From the NCBI RefSeq assembly GCF_910592395.1, contig NC_088318.1, positions 3,164,001 through 3,228,000 on the forward strand: a stretch of DNA of 64,000 nt. Direction: 5' to 3'. Numbering within the stretch: the first letter of the stretch is position 1; each line of letters begins with the position of its first letter. Positions 1 to 11,000 of this stretch are shown in pieces. The stretch is from Lineus longissimus (Eukaryota > Nemertea > Pilidiophora > Heteronemertea > Lineidae). Made by a program: the position numbers and the translations under genes. The notes below the pieces were generated by a model. The model saw only the letters and a list, made by a program, of their open reading frames with translations, made no database searches and was not told the origin of the DNA.

Positions 1-1702
1 ATAACTCGAGAATTTAGGCCTCAATGGTGTATTTACAATACCTGATGCTTTATGATATAGCTAACTGTGAAATTTTCGCCATGATAAAATTTTGCAAATT
101 TACTCGTTTGCTCGTTTTCAACTGGCAATAAACTCAATATTGCATTTGTCACCCAAATTCAATGAGTAATGCATTACACAGTCAAACATGTCAAACGTGT
201 TCAAAGATTTTGGTAGTTTAGATTTGGTTTGACAGGGCATTTCGTCACCCTCCTACGATAATTGCAGATTTGTGACAAAGAAAAGAAAATTCTTGTGAAT
301 ATGTCACTGTTTACACTAATGATTTTTAAATGTGTTCGCTGACCAACAACTAGGTCAAGGTCACTGGAGCCACGTTCCTAAAAATAGCATTAAGAAAGCA
401 CGTGCTACTGTCGACCATTATAAAGAAAATGTTCAGGCACATTGAGATCTCTGAACGCCTCATCATCATACCTGGTTATTTTAATGATTAAAGTCAATGT
501 TTTTGAAGCCTTGGGTCGATTTGAATGCGATCTTCTGCTGCTGATGAACCAGAATTGTGTTAATGACCCCCTGGTATCGTAACATTGAAGTCGAAATAAT
601 AAGGAGACCACCACGAAGATCATCAACTAATGAGAGTTGGTGGTTTCATTTCATTTTGGGTTGTTTTTTAATATCAGGAAAATCTCAAGTCGTCAGGAAA
701 ATCTCAAGCCCGGAAGGAGGGCTGGTTGATTCAGTGTCTTTGATTGTTTCATTTCGGAACGATCAAGTAAACGAAGAAAGAGAGGGCTGTTTTTTAGGGT
801 GAATTCAAAAAAATCCTGGTCAGTTTTCCTGAAGATGTTCGCCTGGTACGCCATCCTCCTGTATTTGGAATATGGGAAAGACTGTTGACTGTGTTAGTGT
901 TTTGTCCTGGGGTTCTCAACGTTCTCCTTCTTACTGTATCGCGCTTGCTACTTCAGACCTTTTACAGAAACTCGTAAAAAAATGTTGTCCGCAAGTGCCC
1001 GTTTGCTTGGAACATATTGCAACATCCAAATTTGAATCACTTCATAAAAACTGTCTGTCTGTCGCATATTTTTTTGATACACTGCAGAGTAATGTCGTGT
1101 AATCCTTAATCCCTTTGGTTGAAACACTTGATATGAAGAGAGCAAAATAAAGAAAAAAATATTCTGAACTAAAATCCTATCCCAATAATTTATACTTTGA
1201 GGTGCAAATGGTAAAAGGTCTCATTGAAGCTTTTTCAATGCACACATTTTGTGAATGTACTGTACTTCAATGTACAGGCAGTGCACTCACTCTCTTATTC
1301 GAAGTGAAATTATTTCTGTTCATCCTTTTATCATTTTACAATGAATCAGAGGTTCTTCCCATCGGGGTGCTCACTCCCAGACGCATTTTATTGAGAATCA
1401 TCCTCAAAATGAAAAAAAGACAATCGTAGATTCTGCAAAATGGAAAAATGGGACTGTCGGGATAAATTCGATAAAGTCGGAAGACAATAGAAACGTCTGG
1501 GGACAGTAGCATTATCTCTTTTTTTCCACCTTTGTTTTTGAATCTGATCGTTCTGGCAGAAGCTTGGGATTTGTGCGAACTGCGATTATAGTCGCTGGTT
1601 GCATGCAATTTAAAATGCTCGTTTGCGTGGCGCATTTGCAGATGCCCCCACGAAACATTGGGCAAAACTGGTGGTATAAACTTTGCACGTGTCAGTAGTT
1701 AT
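1..1702. other. Non-coding stretch, no gene seen
   Basis: Reading frames here reach at most about 110 codons on either strand and lack convincing splice or start context. The DNA is AT-rich with short homopolymers. I see no repeat family matching the rest of the window before the mobile element that begins near 1703. Confidence 0.5.
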
Positions 1703-2541
1703 TTTTAGCTCAGCTGACAAGCTGAGCTATTCATATGAGTAAATGGTAGAATGAATGTCCGTCTGTCTGTCTGTCTGTCTGTCCGTTAAACAGGCACGTT
1801 TCAAAACTATGGCGGATAGGCGATAGATTTTCCCTATAAGCCATTTAGACCCTTCAGGACTCCTGAATAGACCAAGTGTGGGTCCGGCAGGATTAACAGT
1901 TTGGCCACCAGGGGGCAAAAAGCCTAAATCACAAAACAATTTTTTGGCGCTTTATTCAAGCAGATTGAAGCTTGAAATAAAGTTGAAAAGGACCGCATGC
2001 ATGTAGGTCTTGAAACTACTAAGAGTAGTTTTGATTGATACTACCAGTTGGCGTTACTGAGCCAAAATCTGTGTTGACCTAGTTTAAGCTTGATTTGAAT
2101 TTCCCGCTCTTGTATGACTCTGAAGGTTGTGGGTTCCAATCCCACTTCCGGTCAATTTTTTTTTTTTTAATTTTTACTTTTTTCACTTGTAAATACATTT
2201 TCTTTACTTTTTTGAATAATTTGGTGGGCGGCCATCTTGGTTTTTTTTTTCTATTTTAAAGCCTTTGCTGTATCCAGAGTGACATGAATTTTATGGTTGG
2301 TGTACAATAAGTCTCCTTTACATGATATCACATGGGCTTTCTATTTGACCTACTTTTCAAGGTCAGCCTGGCTCAGGCACTTAGATTTGACTAATAAGTG
2401 GCATATTTGTCACCATTTAAAAGTCTTTTTACTTTGGTATGTTTGCCTGATATATTGACAAAACTGAGGTTGAAAGAGATCTATCAAGTACTTTCCATGT
2501 TCATATATTTCAGCTGAGCGCCAGGCCCTTGGGCCTCTTGT
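1703..2541 (+). mobile_element. Family A Helentron-like non-autonomous element, copy 1
   Basis: This ~839 bp element begins with TTTTAGCTCAGCTGACAAG and ends with CAGCTGAGCGCCAGGCCC followed by TTGGGCCTCTTGT. It is nearly identical along its whole length to 26449-27299. The sub-terminal words GCTCAGCTGA and TCAGCTGAGC are inverted copies of each other. A 6 bp stem, AGGCCC-TT-GGGCCT, lies just inside the 3' end. Inside are a (CTGT)n microsatellite at about 1759-1782, the word 'ggccaccagggggc' shared with family B, a tRNA T-arm-like segment at 2117-2152 followed by poly-T, and 'tttgacctacttttcaaggtca', also shared with family B. No transposase or Rep/helicase frame is present, so it would depend on an autonomous partner. 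Assignment to Helentrons is inferred from structure and from the insertion site of copy 2. Confidence 0.75.
2117..2152 (+). repeat. tRNA T-arm-like segment inside family A element
   Basis: The segment contains a 5 bp GTGGG/CCCAC stem around a TTCCAAT loop, resembling a TΨC arm and Pol III B box with one deviation (C where R is expected). An acceptor-like tail and a run of T follow it. The same segment recurs at about 26877-26914 in copy 2. It looks like a captured SINE or tRNA 3' half and not a functional tRNA, because no matching D-arm and anticodon stem is visible. Confidence 0.4.
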
Positions 2542-2766
2542 TATGAAGTTGGTGTCGCGGGGAGATCGAGTTTAGAAACAATGATACTACTTGTAAACTT
2601 GTCCCTAGAGCTTCGAACAAAATTAGCACTTTTGTTAGCTGAGAGCAAGTGCCTCACTCCGAGGTGAAACAAAAGGCTTGATGATTCCATTCTCCCAGAG
2701 TTTAGTAGCTGGTTCTAAATCAATAGTGAGTATTGTTCATGATTCTGGTGGGTTCACCAGACGACT

Positions 2767-3401
2767 TTTTAGCTCACCTTTCAGGGGAGCTTATATGATA
2801 CTGTGGCGTCCGTCGTCGTCCAGCATTTACTTTTGACAAAAGAGTGGCACGTTTCTTAACCACCTGACCTAGAAGGTTCATACTTGGTGTGTGGGTACCC
2901 CTAGGCAAGTCCTTCTTTCAAAATGAAAATTAGCGCAATTTGACTGCTTGTCTGCTATATGGGTGGCGCTCTTTGAAAACCTATTTTTGGCTATATCGAA
3001 TGAACGCTGCTAGCAAGAATCATGAAATTTTTACCGTAGATCTCATAAGGGTGCTTGAAATATAACCCAGGATTTTGATTTGACCTACTTTTCAAGGTCA
3101 CAGCATTCAAAGTTCGCTATTGGCATCGCCATTTAATAGGTAATAGTGGCACGTTTTGTCACCGTTGGTGTTACTGACTTGAAATCTTTGACATATGACC
3201 TCAGAGACTAAATTTCGATGTGATTTGATTCATGGATTGGCCACCAGGGGGCCAAAACACGAAAGACAAAAAGTGCTATTTTCCTGAACTAAAGGCTGGA
3301 TCATTTCCAAATATTGATCATATGAACATCTAGTAAGGATACATGACATAGTACCTCCCTATCATGTTGACAGGTGAGCACAATGGCCCTGGCCGTTCAT
3401 T
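2767..3401 (+). mobile_element. Family B Helentron-like element, copy B1
   Basis: The 635 bp element starts at TTTTAGCTCACCTTTCAGG and ends in CAGGTGAGCACAATGGCCC then TGGCCGTTCATT. The sub-terminal inverted words are GCTCACCT and AGGTGAGC. The 3' hairpin is AATGGCC-CT-GGCCGTT with one G·T pair. The interior holds a short GTC-rich stretch, then two diverged units whose 'gtggcacg' anchors lie at 2844 and 3146, exactly 302 bp apart, and one 'ccaccagggggcc' block. No protein is encoded. The flanks show no obvious target duplication. Confidence 0.7.
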
Positions 3402-4439
3402 GTGACAGTTAAAACACAGTATAGTGTGCCCTTGTTCAATCCGGCCCAATTCTTTTTTCAAACCAGGGGGCTTTGGCTACCTGGTTGCTAACGGTGGTTT
3501 ATCAGAACCTAAAAAATTAGCCTTATTGTAAAAACGTTGCATTAACAAACTATGACAAAAGTAATTACTCATCTTTCAAGTGGTGGCTGGGGCACTCCTG
3601 AAAAACGAAAGGAAATATTTATAGTTGGTGGGCAGTTGCATTTTAGTTGAAATTTGACTCAAGCGCGCTCAGGGTTACATCGAATAGGCTGAAGACGAAT
3701 CATTTAGTTGTTGTTGAATTCGTTCTCATCATTATGAAAGAATCCTTGATATTTTCAGGGGGGTGTGAAAGAAATTCTCAAGTACAGTGATGCTAAATAG
3801 TGATCTCTAAGGACATTTTATCAGGAAACCAACCTTAAAATGGTCCCAGGCTAATCTAGTAACATATCCTTGTATCAAAATTGAAAAACCTAAATAATCC
3901 AAAATAATCCAAAATAGAAGGAGGTCTTTTAAAGACTCTCATTTTCACACACTCTCCAGCCCATAGCAAAGCCTGAACTGTGCACCCACACCAGTTGAAA
4001 CCAGTTGATCAAAATGTTTGGCAAGTCATGTGACCCAAGCTCCTTCATTCTCCTTTATTGTCTAATCTGATGTGTTTTGTCTCGGGTGGCCGGCTTGTAA
4101 AGCTTTTCATTGTCTTGGATATAACCTAATATAGATTAATCCATTCTTAATATTCATTGCCTTGGATATAACTGAGTGTATTTCACTTGCTATTAAGAAA
4201 AGCTATCCACAGACCAATGCTTTTCATACAGCCACATATGATTTGTGTTGTTGGGGGTGGGGGGCTGGGCTGCAGTTGTGTAGTTGCAATACAAATCTCT
4301 TAGCAGCAAAAAAAGAAAATTACCAGTCAACATCTAAGTATAGCTATTGGTAATAAAGTTGACTGAATTTCAGGGTTATTGAAGAGTGTACATGTTCAGA
4401 GCACACATGCAGATGAACCTAAAGTCCAAATAAACACAG
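3402..4439. other. Non-coding stretch between family B elements
   Basis: No supported gene is visible. A purine-rich G tract follows an acceptor-like 'gatattttcag' at about 3757, but the frame behind it closes after 13 codons. The stretch contains a small TTGGATATAAC duplication near 4113 and 4159. Confidence 0.4.
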
Positions 4440-4711
4440 GATCAAAGTTTGGTCTGATCCAATTCACCACTTGGCCAAATATGAAAACCTGAAAAGTTTT
4501 TTCTTAACTTTTGGCCGAAAAGAGATCAAATTCATGTCATAGGTACATCTAATGACCATGCATTATATGTCATCCTGCTAATTGGTTTGAACAACTTCTG
4601 AAGTTTGAAGAGGCCAGATGACTTAAATTAGACATTTTGATGTAAACTAGGGCACATATCAACAAAAGTTTGATATGGTGAGCACAATGGCCGTGGCCAT
4701 TTCATTTGTCG
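4440..4711 (+). mobile_element. Family B element, old 5'-truncated copy
   Basis: The 3' end GGTGAGCACAATGGCC-GT-GGCCATT is intact and forms a perfect 7 bp hairpin. The sequence upstream ('tctgatccaattcaccacttggcca', then 'gaaaacctgaaaag') is a diverged version of the internal block of the other B copies. No 5' terminus with GCTCACC is found, so the copy is truncated or eroded beyond recognition. Confidence 0.5.
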
Positions 4712-5321
4712 GTATCGCCTTAGTGATGAAAATGTACTGATTATAATGAATGGATTTCAGATAGTAGCAAGAACGCTATTAGCAGAAATCAATTTGAGAT
4801 TAAATCCTTGCGTCTTCTGCAAAACTTCAAACAAAAGTTTGTTAAATTGCTATTGTGGATGTTTAATCCTGTAGGGTAAATGTAGGCCTACTTATCGAAT
4901 TCCTTTCAAATCCCCCTTCTTCATTTATCTGACTCTGTGCTGACGTAATTGTGAATTATAAAAATAAGGAAAAGTTGCTGTTTTCTAAAGTTATAGGTAA
5001 TTGTTTTGAGGTAAACATGTAATGTAACCGCAGGGTGTGGAGGTCTGCTAATAGATCTAATAGCCTTTTATGTTGGTATGTTGACTTGTAATTTTGTGCG
5101 ATCAAATTTCATCATTTTGTAATTCGTAATTTCATAATTTTAGTAGTGGGACTTTTCATTGTAATCCCAGAGTCTTCTGCCTAGCAGTTTTCGTTTTCAA
5201 GGGTAAGATGGGGTTGACGTGTTTCATTGAAATATAGAAATGTGTGAATATGTAACTTTATCTCTGCCGAAGAGGCGACTTACATATAAATAAAGAGACA
5301 ATTTTTACTCTTTCATTGCAG
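4712..5321. other. Non-coding stretch upstream of exon candidate
   Basis: AT-rich sequence with no repeat shared with the rest of the window. It ends in 'ttttactctttcattgcag' at 5303-5321, a strong polypyrimidine-AG splice acceptor for the frame that follows. Confidence 0.4.
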
Positions 5322-5417
5322 CAAAACCTTTACAGATGCCAGGAAGGAGCAGACTGTCTGCGTAGAATCAGGCCAGGGTCAAAGTTGTCAAAGAAGTGCT
5401 GGTTACTATTTTCATGA
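5322..5417 (+). CDS. Candidate exon, unknown product
   Basis: A very good acceptor (pyrimidine tract and TTGCAG) ending at 5321 is followed by 31 sense codons ending in TGA at 5415-5417. The peptide begins QNLYRCQEGADCLRR and has three cysteines with spacing C-x5-C-x13-C, which would suit a secreted or disulphide-bonded segment. I do not recognise the family. The codons are mixed and not AT-biased like the flanks. A second acceptor-bounded frame on the same strand follows at 5864, so the two could belong to one transcript or to alternative ends. A run of 31 open codons is not rare by chance, so this remains a candidate. Confidence 0.3.
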   Translation, partial: QNLYRCQEGADCLRRIRPGSKLSKKCWLLFS

Positions 5418-5863
5418 AATTAATTAGTATATTAATATCTATCGTTGTTAGTATTGGCAGCTGCTGTTTTTCATCAGTGTAGATGTAGGTAAGGTCGTTG
5501 GAGATTCATCGGGTGTGCGTGTTTGAGCGTTGATTGACCGATCATTAACTCACTACCCACAGCGATTGCGGTTATCTTTTTTTTGCATTTTTTGTGTTAA
5601 CAGGTGGTTTGCATATGATCTTGACTGTTATCAAAAATGGTAACTATACGTGAGCAAGATATTTTTGGCTTACCGCACTTATGAAATGGAAATGCATTAT
5701 TGTATCATTGCTAGGTTGCATGGAGAGAGAAGCCGCAACCAGAAGGTCGGGATAAGGCTGCTTTAAGATAAACCTTTTTCTGAGAACTTCATCTCAAAGC
5801 GCAATCACCCTTGCGTAATTGATCATAGATCTGATTTGGACGCAATTGTTTCCTCACGCCCAG

Positions 5864-5949
5864 GTGTAGTGACATATGGAGACAGAATCACCACCCCCAT
5901 GGCCCAGAGCTCTGAAATCCCAAGAACAAAGAACCACTTCAAGAGCTAG
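5864..5949 (+). CDS. Candidate 3'-terminal coding exon, unknown product
   Basis: The acceptor 'gtttcctcacgcccag' ends at 5863. After two phase bases the frame reads VVTYGDRITTPMAQ and on to KNHFKS, then TAG at 5947-5949, about 27 residues. The local base composition is richer in GC than the surroundings. No AATAAA is seen in the following 200 bp, which weakens the terminal-exon reading. The product is not recognised. Confidence 0.28.
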
Positions 5950-7502
5950 CCAACGTCCTCGGGCACCGTGGTGAACTATCGCTGCTAACTAGAGCACCAG
6001 TTAATGCTAATGCTAATTCACCATGGCACATCCACGGGAGTCTACAGGCAGTTAGAGTCCAGGGGTTTGCGATAATGGCAAAAATTTCCCTTTAGACAAA
6101 AACGCCGGGCCGAGATTAACGCTCATTTGCATAAAAAGTCTTCCTGTTGGCAATCAAGACGGCCATGGGCAGGGTGGATAATTTGCCGAGATACCCTTGG
6201 TTCATTTGGAGTATTGCGCCAAAGCTGAATCACTGGCACTCGAGTTTTCTTGATGAGTCCGATTGACTCTGATTGGCAAAAATTGTGATAGATTGGGATC
6301 TGCGTTCTCATGTTGAATTACCCATCTTATTCTAAGTCAACATTCTGACTAAGTAGCTAATTGCAACGCTCTCTGGATTCAATTTTAGTTAGGGCAATTC
6401 TGTGTGATTAGCTCTGGATGTGTGCTGAGGATGGACACTGGTCCGAGCATAATTCCGTTAAGTGGGTTGATGAAGACCGTGATGATTCAAAGTCAGGCCA
6501 CCACAGAACATGTTCAAATGCCATTGCACTGTTTGCTGAATGAAATTTTTCGCTACACAAGCTCTTAACCTCACGTGTTGTGCCTGGTCCTTGTCATTTG
6601 TCCTACCATTAACAGATTAACACATCTTATACCAACCCAAGAGGGATTACGGTTGTCTTACCAAACCTCTAAACTACAGTAAATTTGAGCTGACCAGAAA
6701 CCGCTCGGGTGCATGGAGCTAAAATGTGGAACAAACTGAGGTAGAGTCAAGGTTTTTGCAAACATTTCAGCTCCACCTGAGCGGTTGCGCTGAGACAATC
6801 AGTACCGACAGTGAGGTATCAATTTCTATTCTAAAATATCTCAAATTAAACAACGAAAAATGTGATTTTGAATGTTTTTTGACAGCTTCCACATTTTGCA
6901 CCAACCCAAGTGGTTATGGTTCTAACCATAACCACTGAATTCGTTTCGGCATGGTGCATTTACACTGTAAAGTGTGGTTCGTTCTAAATCCTGGTATTTT
7001 GAAATCCATAGTTGCCAAGAGCCTTGAAGGACGTCCCAACCAGCTGAGTCAAGAGCCGAGAAAGCAATCAAAGAAACGCAATCAACATGTCAAACAAAAC
7101 CTTTTACATCAGTGTACATGTTCATTACGCTGTTTGCCACTGATGACCATTCACCCTCGTAATTTCGCTCGGATGATTCGCCTAACTAAAACATGGCCGC
7201 AATCTCCATCGAGATTGCACGGCGGATATTCGCCGCGCAATCTCGTCCGAGGATAAGAAGTGTGCCTCATCTTCTCCTTTCTATCTAATTGTCAATCCAG
7301 AAAAATATGGAGTCGTCACCGATCTGTTCTCGGAGTTGATCAGAAAAAATTCGCGGGACTCTAGCCACCTCTGTCAGAGAAAAGACTTGGTAAATCGGAT
7401 CAAAGTGATATGATGAAGGCAGAGGTAACTACATAATACCATCTTGATGAGAGGAGGAGGCTGGACCAGTGGAATCGGGGAAAAAAAACAAGGATACAAA
7501 TA
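5950..7502. other. Mostly non-coding; two small unassigned frames
   Basis: Frames of 70 and about 100 codons lie at 6726-6938 and 6951-7256 on the plus strand without recognisable domains or signal peptides. The second ends in a hairpin-rich segment at 7199-7245. I do not call either as a gene. The rest has no visible repeat. Confidence 0.35.
7199..7245. repeat. Cluster of small inverted repeats
   Basis: GCAATCTC-CATC-GAGATTGC (7199-7218) is a perfect 8 bp hairpin. It is followed by GCGG-ATATT-CGCCGC and by a further direct copy of GCAATCTCG. The cluster could form a compact structured RNA or cruciform. Function is unknown. Confidence 0.45.
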
Positions 7503-7625
7503 GGGACATTGAGAATAGTGACTTATCAAGGATCCTTGTATGTATGCGGATAAAACTCTGTAGAAAGATGACGAATTTTGTGTTCATTTTTATCCATATA
7601 CGTTTAAGGATCCGTGATGATCAAC
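7503..7625 (+). mobile_element. MITE, GACTTATCAAGGATCC family, copy 1
   Basis: The body (GGATAAAACTC, TAGAAAGATGA, GAATTTTGTGT) and the end 'gacttatcaaggatcc' match the reverse complement of 22455-22587. The termini are imperfect inverted repeats, with AAGGATCC near both ends. It has no coding capacity. Element limits are approximate because the outer ends are diverged. Confidence 0.6.
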
Positions 7626-7785
7626 ATCCATATTATTGATGCCCCCTGAACCCTTTACGGGTGAGGACTGGAAATCTTTTGGAATGAGCATCACGAGAGG
7701 ATATAAAGAATCATTATGTTAAAAGATTTTCTAGACATTTTTTTGGTAGCCTCTATGAAGGTATGGGTTTTAAGGAACTACAATA

Positions 7786-7905
7786 GGCCCTTTGCAAGAT
7801 ACGCCTGTACCTCGTAGGGTCGGCAAAACAAACTTTCTTTACAATAGGTGACGCCGGACAATGCCTCTCGACCCTAGGTGGTACCGGCGTATCTGGCAAA
7901 GGGCC
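7786..7905. mobile_element. TA-flanked 120 bp MITE
   Basis: Outer arms GGCCCTTTGCAAGATACGCC and its inverse at 7867-7905 form a ~38 bp terminal inverted repeat with few mismatches. The element is flanked on each side by TA (7784-7785 and 7906-7907), the target duplication expected of Tc1/mariner-superfamily elements. Only about 40 bp separate the arms. It carries no gene. Confidence 0.75.
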
Positions 7906-8019
7906 TACGCCAGGCTCTTCACAGTCCTTTGAACATGTTGGACAAGACTTAACACCGAGATCCTCTCCATGTAACCTGTCTGCTATTTGAGACAAAAAAA
8001 CCCTCAATTTTAACTTCAC

Positions 8020-11000
8020 TTCGAAAATGAGATTCTTCTATCAAATCTGTGCAAAATAAAAAGAGAATACATCACAAAGCTTGTTAAGAAAACTTCCTCG
8101 ATTGAACTAATTAAACCGATTAGAGAATCCGGTTAGAAAACAAAAGTTAATTAGACGGTCATGATTAAAATCAACTAAGCTAATTAATATTAGTGAAGCT
8201 TGTTACCAAAGTTGATTTGATAATTCAGGACTTCAGAGTGCAGTGTAAAGTAGGACTGGTAGTATATTCTGTCTTGTTTGAAAATATACGGCGTGATATT
8301 TTGATTTGATAGAATGCCCCAGTTTCACCGATCTGGGTTAAAAATAACTTCGTTGTCGCCTTCATCAAGAATTAATTGCTCAATATCAGAAAAATTGTTA
8401 ATTTTGCCACTTGCATAAAAATGCTTGCCACGGGCGTCGCCAGTGGTGCGTAGCCTCGCCAGCCGCCCCGAGGCCTGGCCAGAATGTGCCGTACCCAATC
8501 AGATTTGTTAAGACGTCATAATTGAACGTCTAAATGGGTCTATAAATAGAACCGGAGACTTATCGAATAATCTCAAGGGGCCCATGTGAATGTCTTAATT
8601 TGCGATATGAATTTTTGACCGAAATGAGATTAGTTGGCTGAGCTTGATGAAGGCAATTTGATGACTGTCCGCTTGTGATTTGAGACGAGCGAATTTTAGC
8701 CGATATTATTGGATGGGTTCTCTGGCCAGTGTGGCCACAAGTAAAAATTCGCATACATGTAGATGGTAGTGTAATTTGACAAAAATGACTGTAGACTACA
8801 GGTAAATGCCAAAGAGGTCTATAAGATAATCTCTGTAGCAGTTTGGCAAAAATGGAGATATTATAAACAATTGTTTGATGCCAATCAATATGTTCGACTT
8901 GGCTAGAAAATGGGATGGCGACACAAGTTGTCCATGTCCGATGGTCCTGGCTTGGCCTTTGTGTCAATATGTAGTGATTTTTAAGCTGTTTTAGATTGGT
9001 TTATCTTGAGTAATTTCTATCATGTGGCTGTTTCCAGTGAATCGTTTTCTAGCCAGACTCTTTTGGCAATTATTGCCAACAATCTGAAACAGTAGCTCTA
9101 CAAACTTAACCAACCTAAAAATTGAATTTTAAAAAGTTTGCTGGCAGTCGCTGTTGGTGTTGATTGTGCAAGTCTTGATTGCATGTTTCTTGAAGCATTT
9201 TGCATCTAATCATTTCTAGTTTCTACAACACCCCGAGGTGTTTCCCAAGGACAAATTAGTGAAATGAATAATTTACTTGGTGCAAATTTGATAATCTTAC
9301 TGCGCGTTGATGGCAGAAATGATTTTGATGAACTCATGACGATTTTCTGTTACTCAATATGCCGATTCATAGCAATGAGAAAATTTATAATTTGTGGAAT
9401 CTTGAATATCATTTCAGCAACAACCTTATATTGCACTCTTGTATGAAAATGGTAGATTTTAGGCCTAAAGCCTGGTCAAGAAATTTACATGTTTGGTTGA
9501 CATGAAGTATACCTGATGAAAATTTCATGAGATACAATTTTAAGGCCCTTTCAAAAACTTTTCCTGACCCTTGTTGTTTTTCCTGTGCAAAGCAGATGGT
9601 TGTTTCTGTTGACAAAGGGAGTGTCCGCGGAGAAAGAGACACTGAAATTGCCCCGGGAATATACGTACCGAACCAAAGATCGAGTAAGAAAGACAAGGTT
9701 GTTGTCATAACAGTCGGGATGCACAAAGTATGAGGCCAGCAGCAACGAAATTCTTTCAAAGCATTTTGCTGGGACTACATTTGGATGTTTTATCATCAAA
9801 AAGAGCTGATAGTTTCAAGCTAAATCTCTCAGCTGCGCAGGATTACGCGCTAAACTTTTAGAAATTAGAAAGAATGGATTAGAATTAGAATTAGAAAGAC
9901 TGGATTAGTCTGGAAATAAAGGACGCTGTTTCCATAGCTAGGAGTGTTTCTACAGGGTGTCCCGCATACTACTGGATGAATTTCTTTTTCATGCAGACCA
10001 TGCACGTGATGTCTATACTGCATTCCTTTTAGGGCAATTTCAATATCAAAAGACTGGTACAAGGGACAGCAGTGCTTCTGATTTCAGTCGATAGAGGGCA
10101 GTCTCACTCTGATGAACAAAATGACACAAACAACTAAATTTTGCTATAAATGTTGGTTAAGAGGTTCTTTCATTAACAAGTTTTACCTTTTTTCTTGGCA
10201 ATCCTCAGTTTTTCGCATGATTCCCCTACATGTATTGATGCACCTAGAGACAAAACCAACGTAAAGTGTACAAAAAATAAAGATGTAATGCGATATGACA
10301 CTGATTACAAATAAAAAAATAACTGATTCAGAGCTCATCCCCGCAGTACCCACAAAACGTACAGTTTCCCAACACTGATGGACAGGGGACAATCACTGGT
10401 ACTAACTCGTCTTAACAAGCCACAATAATTTCTCCAAACTGCCAATGGCGCTGTACACAAATCTACCGGCGGCGGCTGATTAACAAAATATAAAAATATC
10501 CCCTCAAATTGAGTTATAGCAATATACATCGACAGCGATTATAACTTTTGGCATCATTTGCATAGTTGATTGATATTTTTGTGAAATCATCGCTGGGTGT
10601 TTTCGCCAGCGTTGTCATTGATGAATGTCTTAATTAGCGTTGATCAAGATCGCAGCCTCGTCAAATATCTTTAATAGTTTCGTCATAATGCGGCGCGGGT
10701 CGTCCACGATCTCGAACGATCGCGCCGCGGAATGATTACAGTTTGTGATTAATAATACTTAGAAACATTGATGGATCTTCGCCTTGCATTCTCATTTTCA
10801 TTACAGACATATATGCTCAGTTGCGACCAAGACTGATCGAAGCAATCTGCAAATGTGCCATTCTTTCCCGAAAATCATTCTGTAGTATATCATAAATGCA
10901 ATCAGCGATGCCAAGTTTTATGACTTTTTTCATCGCATGTACTGTTTGGTCCTCAACAAAGTCGAGGTGCTTCTCATAGAATACGCCACCAGATAATTTA

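Noticed and set aside
1727-1939. Small frame with a DRQTDRQTD stretch, also at 26473-26697
   Set aside because: It is translation of the (CTGT)n microsatellite and flanking transposon DNA in family A elements; the same frame appears in both copies because the DNA is copied.
8560-8967. 135-codon minus-strand open frame
   Set aside because: It begins at TTG, not ATG, is His/Ser/Gln-rich with no motif, and has no splice or polyadenylation context. A few frames of this length are expected in 64 kb over six frames.
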